Source: Porites lobata (Eukaryota; Cnidaria; Anthozoa; Scleractinia; Poritidae). From it: a stretch of 64,000 nucleotides of DNA. Within the stretch, counting starts at the first letter, position 1. Every line of letters begins with the position of its first letter. The notes beneath the pieces are model-generated. The model was not told the origin of the DNA, did not search any database, and worked only from the letters and a program-made list of their open reading frames with translations. The DNA is taken from the NCBI GenBank assembly GCA_942486035.1, contig CALNXK010000341.1:50001-114000 (forward strand), read 5' to 3'. Position numbers and translations under genes: made by a program. Shown piece by piece: positions 12,601-22,600 of the stretch.

Positions 12601-15600
12601 CTGTGTTTGCATAGCCTGATATAAACACTAGACTGGGGTTGGGAGAATTCGAGACAGTTTTGCAAACCCAAGACGAAGTCTAGGTTTTGTTTAACTATTG
12701 AGAATTCCCCCAACCCCTCCTGTGCTTTTATTAGGCTACGCAAATACAGGAAAAAAGTTTTCTATTGCTTTTATATATTAACTTTCCCAAGAAAAAAATG
12801 CAAAACTAAGCCCTAGGATTTTGCACTAATGATTGCTTTTGTACCATGTTGTTACCGTGATCTTGAAATAACGGAACCAAAACATAGTTTCCCGGTGACA
12901 TATCCTGAAACTGATGAAGAGGCCCAAATCTCTTTTGTGAATAGACAAGATCTGTGGTGAACATTTCAAGCGAGTTTACTTCTTCAGTTGGATCAAAGAG
13001 GAGTCTGGGGCTTTAGACACTTTAATGCACACACATTTAGCTCTTAAATTGATAATTTTAATAGACATTGAAATGTTTTTGTAAAGAATAATACATACTG
13101 ATGTGCTTAGCCTGCATAGCAGGCGCTTGGAAGTAGCGGGCGAAAGAGAGAATGGGCGCGCGCGGGGGAGACACGCAAGGGGTGAGGGAGCGCCTGCACA
13201 GAAGGCCCCCGAAAATCGTTTCAACTCACACTCTGTGAGTGCAGATATTTCCAATTGGTCGAGAGGCTCCCGAAGGAAAAATTACCCTGCGGGGCGAGAA
13301 AACTGTCAATCAATAGTACATGGACAACGTAGTGAAGATCTTGCATTACACCACTGGGTCCTGAAACCACTAAATTGTATACAATCGAAGTTCAGGTCTC
13401 GGAGGTCACTTCAATCTGGTTTAATGGGACTATGTGGCTGTAATCTCAAAGAAAAGTTGGAGTGTTCAAATGGTATTCACGATGGAAAGAATTGACATCG
13501 GATACGCATCAACAGAAGTGGCGAATCGTTGCAATGAAGATCAGAGGAAATAATTATTCTTTGCTCAGGAGAACTTGGCGGCTTGTGTTGTCGATGGAGC
13601 GTATACCATCAAAACTTGGACATGATTGATGAAATGAAACACTTAATACCAGGGGCATGAATTTGAAAAAAACATTTCACTATAGTATTATTCGCCGTTC
13701 GAAGGCGACCTGAGGTCTGTTGTTTATGTCTCATTACTACAGTAGAAAACATGTCGGTACAGTTTGTGTTCTGAGGTTTAGGTCCCCCTTAGTAAGACAT
13801 GTCTGCTCCAAAAACGGCTGCCAGTTAGCGCAGTAAAAGCAATATGGTCATTTTCCACTTACGCTGTGATCGTTGGTGTCTGGCCAGAACATTATTTTTA
13901 GATTTTATAATACACAGCATGCATTCTTTAAAAGATACCCAGTTTTTACTTTGTTATTTCCTATTTATTGTGCCCATGTTAAAAAACGATGTAAAGCTGT
14001 GTGTTAACCATCAGTTTATTGCTCCATCGCTCTATAATCAGATAACCCAGCTGATCTTTATAACAGATATATTTAGACCGAAGATAAAATGTACAGCATT
14101 TTTTGGCAGCTTGCTTTGTTTGTGCAAGGTCAGTCATTTTCTGTCAAAACTTTTGACAGATCACTCAACGGCTGCCAAGTAATTAGAGAGGGGGCGGGAA
14201 ACGATTTTCGGGGACCTTCCGTGCAGGCGCTTCCTCTCCCCTTGCGTGTCTCCTTCTCGCGCGCTCGTTTTTTCTTGTGCCCACTACTTCCAAGCACCTG
14301 CTACGCAGGCTATGATGTGCTTTAATTTTAAAGTATGTTTAACAACGTATTTCTGTTCTTTAAAAGAAATAAAAGTGGTTTCCCATGAATTTTCACAGAA
14401 CCAAAAAATTGTTACAGTTGGTTTCCCACGATCTCTGGGCACGGAACCAAAAGATTGTTATCCATGTGATTTGAAATCCTAGGGCTTGCAAAACTCTTTT
14501 TAAATGGCACTGATTAAAAGAGAAATTCTTACCAGTCATGAAGTCTTGTACACAAATGCTTGCTCACATAATCAGTTCTATTTTTGCGAAAAAGGTGCTT
14601 TCCAAACTATGGATTTTTCTAGCTTGAAATGTCAGCTTAATCGAAAAAAAAAATTGACACATTTTCCAAGATTCAGCCAACAAGGGAATGGGTAAATAAA
14701 GTAAACTTGTCAAGTTTTCTAGTCAAAAACTTTTTCAAATTTGTGCTTGCGTAATGTGGCTTAAATACGATCAATTGTGACTGGCTGAATGTGTCTTCTT
14801 TTTCCATGCTATCAAGCTTTGAAGGACCAAATGTACCTCTCTACATGAAAGCCTTTATACTCTGATTGGCCTTTGTGCATAATGAGAACATTGTTATGTC
14901 GGCATACAAATGTACAGTTGTATGTATTCAAGTTACCTTCCAGTAACTTTTTGTATGTGTTAACAGGCTGGGCGCATGTTGTTTGTGCACTATACATTCC
15001 TGAAGTGAGATTTGGAAATGTTACAACAATGGAGCCAATAATTTTGGCCTCAGTGCCACATGATCGCTTCTGTAAGGTACTGCAAACATGTTTATTGTGA
15101 TCCATATTAAAATAGACTAATGCAAAAAATTCTTTGTACTCAATTTACAACTAAGTTAGCAAGTCAAAGAAATTGACTTGTCCAAGATTTCCTAGGTAGT
15201 GATGAATAATGTGAGGCACCAACTTGAAACTTGGACGAAAGTGCTCAGTTGTGGTTTTCTTTATTAATTTGGCTCCTTGTGAATGCTCAAGGTTTATCCA
15301 ACCTACCACACCTCCTGTAAGCCTCCCATATTCTCTTTTCTGATATGCTGTTGATGGGCAACTCCAAGTTTAGCATTAAAAGGACAGTAGGGCCATTTAT
15401 ACGAGGAAAAATAAGACGCGTCTTACATAGGACGCGTCTTAAATAAGACGCGAACTTTCCGTGTAAACGGCACATTTCATCTAAAATAAGACGCAGCTTA
15501 GCTAAGACACGTCTTTTTTTAGAACAGCCCTTAACACCTGTTCTTAGATAAGATGCGTCTTAGCTAAGACGAGAAAAACTTCGTATAAATGACCTTCACG

Positions 15601-16688
15601 TCTTAAATAAGACGCGAACGCATAGTACGCATGCGTTAAATTTTGGCGCGCCATGTTGGATTGCCGTTGCTACGGGCAACATTTACATGAAAACGAGTCA
15701 AGAACAGAAATAAGACTTGAACCGTTTATACGAGCTGTTCTCGTCTTATTTTTCCTCGTATAAATGGCCCTAATGTGATAGGACAGAGATTGTGATGACA
15801 GTGTGTGCCATCGTGCCCATGCTCTTGAATGCAGGGCTGTCAAAAGTAACTAGCTGCCGGCAAAAATCACTGCCTACTTGTTACTATTGGCCGGCTACTC
15901 TACTTTGCATTTCTTTACAGATGGCATTTTTTTAAATAAAATATCCCTGGACTGGCCACTTACTTTGACAACTCAGCTGTCTACCTCAAAACTTTCAGAC
16001 AACCCTGTGAATGGGTCCTTTTATGATTTATTGGTAACAGAACATCATTAGCTTGTATTCATTAATGAGCGAACCTTTGTATGTTGTACATGTACTTCTA
16101 GGGTAATTAACAAAAAATTAAGGGGAACATTCTTGTGATATTCCTTGTTTAAAGAGCCTGTTCAAGATGTATATCTTCTGGTGATCAGTTTAATTTATCC
16201 TTACAACTCTTCTTTTTTTGATTAAGCAGAAATACTGTTTGTGTATTACATGTATAAGGAAAAGGAAAATTAGATGCTGGTAATTTTCTGCATTCAAGTG
16301 GATTAATGTGATCCTTCCAGTTGGTTTAATTTGTTTGTTATATCTTTGCATTTGTCATCAGACTTGCTATATTTGTGAAGAAAGAGGAAGAGAGAGTAAA
16401 ACAGCACATGGAGCCTGTATGAACTGTAACAAGACTGGCTGCAGGCATGCTTTCCATGTTACTTGGTATGGCTTTGTGTTGCTTATCTGGCATTAATAAA
16501 TTTTTCCTTCTACATATATTATGCACAGGTTGTGAGTAAATGTGATTCCTGTTCATAGTTGTCATATACACTGTACTGTGTTGGATTTTAGTGCTCAGAG
16601 CTCTGGCTTGTTATGTGAAGAAAATGATGGCCAGTCAGGACCTACTGTCAAGTATGTTGGTTATTGTCAGTTCCATTGGAACAAAAAG
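9628..16688 (+). CDS. MLLT10: AF10 exons 1-6: PHD finger, zinc knuckle and extended PHD
   Basis: Six short exons encode 186 residues with nearly every zinc ligand in family position: CCVC, YCDGHGC, H.ACYG, WFCRKC, then CELCP, WAHVVCALY, TCYIC, ACMNCNKTGC, AFHVTC and YCQFHW. This PZP module binds unmodified H3K27 in vertebrate AF10. Junction phases are 1, 0, 1, 0, 2 and 0. The introns between these exons carry most of the transposon debris in the gene; exon content is unaffected. Confidence 0.93.
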
Positions 16689-19600
16689 GTACTGGTTTTG
16701 TCTGTTGATGTTTTATTGATTACTTAGCTCTTATTAACCGAGTGGCAGGTCTGTATGGGAGAATCTTGAGCGAGGTCGCTAGTACAGACGGAACGCAGTG
16801 AGGTCTGTACCAGCAACCAAGGTCAAGATTCTCCCATACAGACTGACCTAGTTCGGTTAATAAGATGTTATTATGTGGCCAAACAAGAAAGCAAAGGAAC
16901 AAAAACATCAATTGCGACTTCATCTTTGCTTGTAGCTTCCTCGGAAGGACTCAAATTTGCCAATGTTTGCTTGTTTTCTTTACCTGCTTCCTCGTGAAGG
17001 TCCACTGATTCTTCCATTTAGTATTATTAACAGGCACAAGCCAATTTTTTGATATTCTTTGTTTGTAACGTTTTGAGGACAACTGTTACAACAAGACCGG
17101 TCTAGATGCCGGTGTAGATGGGAAAATCTAGACCGCGGTCAAAATCAATTTTAGCCAATCAAATTCTTGAATTTGTTTGTTCCCAGTCCTTTTGAGACAT
17201 GGCCAAAAAATAAATACCACTCTTATTAACCTCATCAGTTGGATCATTACAGGTCAATCTCGGACCGAGGCCTTGTATCTATATTAATTAATATTATTAA
17301 TTTATTAATGATAGCAAGGTCAATACATCAATGCCTCAGTCTGGGATTTCCCTGTGATGACTGAATGGATGAGGTTAATAAGTTATTTATTATATGGTAT
17401 TTTTAGTGCAATAATGTAGAACACCTGAAGTAATTGAGCCTGTGATCAATCAAAGCCAATAACTGGTCAGCAGATAACTTAAAAAACACGTCGCCTCAGT
17501 GCGTTTTACACTTGACAGGGTTTGTATAGAGTCTTGAATTCTTGAAAAAGTCTTGAAATTTGCCCAGTAATTTTCCAGACCTGGAAAAAGTCTGGAAAAT
17601 GGAGAGAAAGTTTGGGAAAATGGTCTTGATTTTTTCTTTCACAGCTACAGAAGGTGCTTTATGAGTACAATTTTTTTCTATTGGTCAAATCTTATTCAAT
17701 CTCGCCTGTACATTTGCAGGGCATCATGAAAAAAGCTTTGTTCCTGCTTCTTTTAGGTTTCTATTGATCACATTTTGATAAACTCGAGTCTGGAAAAAGA
17801 AAGTATTGTTTTGGAAAAAAGTCTGGAAAAAGTCTTGAGTTTCGGATCCAAAAATCTGTACGAACCCTGACTTCAGCCCATCATACAGACATGTGACAGT
17901 GTTCAGCGCGTACCCTTTTTTGACAGCTATCAATTGACCATAACATAGATGTCCACTATCAAATTAAACACAGTCGATGACTGCATATGCCTTTGACACC
18001 TTGCTTATAATGATGATCTCTGGTCATTACAAGTAAATTTTGTTCGCTCAGCGGCCACGAACACTATTGTAGCCATGTAATAGCGTGCGTTAGAATTTTT
18101 TGGCATTCAGGTGGTTAGTTCCATAGTACTATAAAATTTTTTTAAGAATAAAGAGGGCAACATTGGGTTCAGCACACAAATTTAAGGCCATTTAATTTTT
18201 CCAGAACGAGCTTAAAACAGTACATGTATAGAAGGTCAGTGAACCCTTGGGTGCAATGTCACTTACATATCCTGTCTAGGGGATAGATGTTGTTGGTAAA
18301 ATCCAGAGCTGTAAATTAGGCCATAACAAGATTCACCTTTACGGCTGAGCTGAGTAGGTGACACTAAAAAAAAAGCACTTTATTTGAGTGTCCATGTATT
18401 TAGCACGAAAGTGCTAATTGGGGACACTATTTTTACGTCTCCTAATGGAGACGGGACCGCCATTTTACGTGGTCATCCGAGCCACGCGAAGGTCTCGCCG
18501 TCTGCAGGGCAAAGGAAGTACCTTCATTTCTCAGTTATTGGTCCGGCCCCGGGAATGGAACCCGCGACCTCCCGCTCTGCAGTAAAGCGCTCTATCGACT
18601 GAGCTAATCCTGCCGCGGTGTCGTGGTTGGAAAATCATTATTGCCAATGTGTCTAGTTTCACAATAAAGCTCTTTGATGCACGAGTGATTACCAAAAATA
18701 CAAGTACAGTACTTCCCCATCCCTCTGCCTCCAAAAGGAAAACTATATTGAAATCCAGCGGGTGTCCTAAAACCTGGTTTTAAGTGTATTTGTTGTTGAT
18801 AATAAATTAGTTTTGTAATTCCCTAACAGGCCAAAGGCATTCTTTTCAACACCAAACCAACAGACAAACCAGGAAAAATAACTGACAAAGAAAAAGAAAA
18901 GGACAACAAAGAAAAAGAGAAAGTTGATAAAGAAAAAGAAAAAGAGAAAGAGAAACCTAAAAACAAGACTGATAAAGAAAAGGAAAAGAAGCCTCCCAAG
19001 CCGAGACTTTCCACTGGCGCTGCAGCGGCATCTACCGAGCAGTCAACACGACCTGAAAACGGTGCTTCTGGTTCATCAAGTCAGCCCTCTACGCCAAAAC
19101 AGAGAGGTAGAAAGCCTTCGACTGTGAAAGCATCAACTGAGTCTCCAGATGCAAAGACAACACCAGAGACGCAAAAACCTGCGAGCATTTCAAGCGGTAG
19201 CCCACGACAGTCACCCTTGCCAGGCTTGGTACAGTTACCTACGGAACCTGTTCAAATTGATAGTGCTGGTCCAGTGTTGTCCACCAAGGACGGTCCAGTG
19301 TTGTCCACCAAGGACTTGACCTCTCCGAGAGCAATGTCATCCTCAGTGCTTGTTCCAGAAATGATTCCTAAAACGGTCACCACTCACTTGCAAGAAATCT
19401 CTCGGACTGCCACTAATGTTCTTTTTCCTGAGATAACGAAACCAATGGACGTGATAATGTCACCTGTGACAAGTACACCCAAACAAACGCCAAAACAGCC
19501 TGCGGCAAGTAGTGTCCCAAAACAACCTGTGGCGAGTAGTGTCCCAAAACAGCCTGTGGCGAGTAGTGTCCCAAAGCAACCGCCAGCAAGCAGTGTGCCC

Positions 19601-22600
19601 AAGAAACGGCCTGCTAACAAGGGTGGTGATGAACCGAAGAGAAAAGTTGGCAGACCGCCCTTGAAATCTAAGGCAAATGCTTCAACCGGAGATCATAAGA
19701 ATAACGTTCGTACTTCTGCCGCTAACCTGGTGACGTCTCCCTTGAATACAGCATTTCCCTCTACCTTTCCCCAAGATTCTCAAGGAACATCCACGGCAAT
19801 GCCTTCATATCCCAGCTTTTCAAGCCCGGGTATGTTCAGTGGGAGCAACCAAGGGACCAGTGTTCCTCAGAATGGTCCCCGGACGCCAAGTCCTAATCCG
19901 TATATGATTCCACAGCCCCGCAACAGAGGACTGTTGGAAAATGGGCATGTACAAAGACCCAATAATGTGAACCCCGGCCCCTTGTAAGTATCTGAAATAC
20001 AAATAGCTGCAGGAGGGTCCATGGGCATTCTTTTTTAGGTTTTATTTAGCGTGATTTCATTTAGGTGGTGTTTACATGAGAAAACTCGCACCAGCGCGAG
20101 TCTCATACCGGGATGACTTTTTGATTTCGTATCGGATTTACATTATGACTGAGTCATTTAATATCTCGAAATTTGAAGGTACACTTCATGTTGATAAAAT
20201 AGACGTGTGATTCAAAATCGCAAACATTGCGCATGCGCTACCCGTTCCAGTCTACCGGCAGACCGATTTCACACCGAAACGGGTGGTCGTTTCGCGTTTA
20301 CATGATACCGCTGCAAGATTTCGTACCGGGGTGAAATTCTCGCCCCGGTAAAAGAACCGGGGTGAACTCACGCCGGGGTGACTCGTGTCGGCATGACATT
20401 TTGTGGTATCATGTAAACAAATATAGAGCCATGAGAGGGAACAGGAGTGAACTCGTTCCGGGGCGAAAGTCGCCCTGGTGTCATGTAAACACCACCTTAT
20501 TAGTACAAGTGTGGGTATTAAAGGATATGTGGAACAATAGCCTGAGAAAACAAACGAAATTTTGGGAAGCCACCTCTGGTTTTCTTGCGAAATAATGTCT
20601 GGGGAACCACTGGAGAAATTCCATACTGATGGCGTGTCACTCCCCGGTCTGATTGGATAAAGCAAAGGTTCAACTAATTATTAGAACAAGGTTCGTAAAG
20701 AATCTTGAATTCTTGAGAAAGTCTTGAAATTTGCCCAGCAATTTCCAGACCTGGATACAGTCTGGAAAATAGAGTTGGTAGAAAATGGTAAAAGTCTTGA
20801 GTTTCTGTTTTGTTTTGTTTTGTTTTTTGAAAGCTACAACAAGTGCTTAATCAATGAATTTGTTTTTGTTTTGGTCAAATCTTATTCGATCTCGCCCGTC
20901 TTTTTGCAGCGCATCATGAAAGAAGCTTTGTTCCTGCGTTTTAAGGTCTCTATTGATCACCTTTTTGAAGTCTGGGAAAAGAAATTATTGTTTTGGAAGA
21001 AAGTCTTGAATTTTGGATCAAAAAGTCTGTACGAACCCTGTTAGAAGTAGCGACGCGTCATAAGTATGGAGTTTCTGAGCTCGTTTCTCAGACGTTTTTT
21101 GTTGTCTGTTTTCTCAGACAAAAGAAATTCTAAAAATTAATGTCGATATTTTTTACATCTGATTTTTAGTTTTCTTGGGAGCAAAAGGGTTGATTATTGT
21201 AATTATTTTTCCCTTTCTTTGCAGGCAGCTTCCAACGAGTTTGGAGGAACTGCTAGAGTATCAGTGGGATCAGGGAGCCCAGTTTCTTATGCAACAGGCC
21301 TCCCAATATGATGGTAAGAATTGCATACAAGAACGTCTGACAATATCGGAAGGGGTCTGTCATACAGCTATTTCGAGAAAAGTTGTCGGAAAAAATGTGC
21401 ACGCGACAATCCCGAAAGGTAATATGGGATATGATCAACACACTGATCCTGGCGCTGTAGCTGCCGAACCTACTTTTTTTGCTTTCCTTTAGCACTCACA
21501 GACATATGTCCATGGCCTCTCCTGCCATTCTATCAAATTTCTTTGAAAAAAAAGTGAACTCAAAACCACCCACAATACCTTTCGGGTTTGTCACGTGCTA
21601 TTTATCCGACAACCTTTCTCGAAATAGCTGTATATGTCTTTATGTGGAACCTTACCAAATTATATTTGTAAGTATCAGTGTAGTAAAATGAGGAAACGCG
21701 TATCATTCAAGTAAATAGTAAACTTTCAAGGATCAAGGATGATTTTCAAGGGCCAATTTCAAATGACAAACCGAGAAGAGTGAAGCCAAAATTTTACGCA
21801 TTTTCTACATTCTTCTCTTCAGATGACGGCGTATTTTGGAAATACCCTATTTTGTTAGTCCAGTTTCTTTGAGATTCAGGAACCATGTAACATACCTTGT
21901 AAACTTCAATTTTTGGACAGTAGATGCAACACCAGACATGAAAGAAAGTATTGAACTCACGACCTTCTATTACAACTCTCTAACCACTCAATCTGGGCCA
22001 GGTAGTGAGAATGAAGTTAGGTTTCAATGTTGTGAAGGTACCGACATGTAAACAACGAATGTTGTAGGTGGAAGTGTAGTTTTATGGCTCTTTCGTATGC
22101 GTTTTTTTGCAGTTGCTTCACTGATGTCCAGTCTTCATCAGCTGAAAGCTGACAACACTCGCCTCGAGGAGCGTCTCGCCTCCTTGACAAACCGGAAAAA
22201 CCAGTTACTGCAAGTCAACGCTCGACTAGCCACGCCCATGTCTTGCACAAGTACAAACCTAACAGTCACTCCCAGTGTGGTGAGTCAATCCACTCCAACC
22301 TCCTCTAGAGCTGCAACGGCCGCATCACAAGGGTCACTATCCACTGAGACAAAAACGACCCAGAGCCTTGAAGGACCACGTGGAACCATAAAAGCAGGGG
22401 CTGACGGGGCACCTAAGCTGAAAGTCTCTCAAAGTTCTGATGGGGGAAAGGTCCCTTTAGTTAGTGAGGGCAAGGCCCCCATGAGCGCCAATGTTAAGCC
22501 AGGGAGCATCACTGGAGGTAATCATCAGTGTTAAATAAATTTTCCAAGGTGAAATATATACCTCTAGCCGATTTTTTAAAAACCAACCTAGCGAAATTTG

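Noticed and set aside
15390..15770. Regular AAGACGCGTCTT palindromes as a CRISPR-like or regulatory array
   Set aside because: They lie within clear terminal inverted repeats with TA flanks in an animal intron; a MITE explains them.
18540..18614. Possible minus-strand tRNA gene
   Set aside because: The A and B boxes are present but the anticodon loop lacks U33, the acceptor stem does not pair and a SINE body follows. It is annotated as a SINE.
20252..20665. 137-codon minus-strand ORF
   Set aside because: It runs through the palindromic MITE at 20064-20496 and has no protein-like composition.
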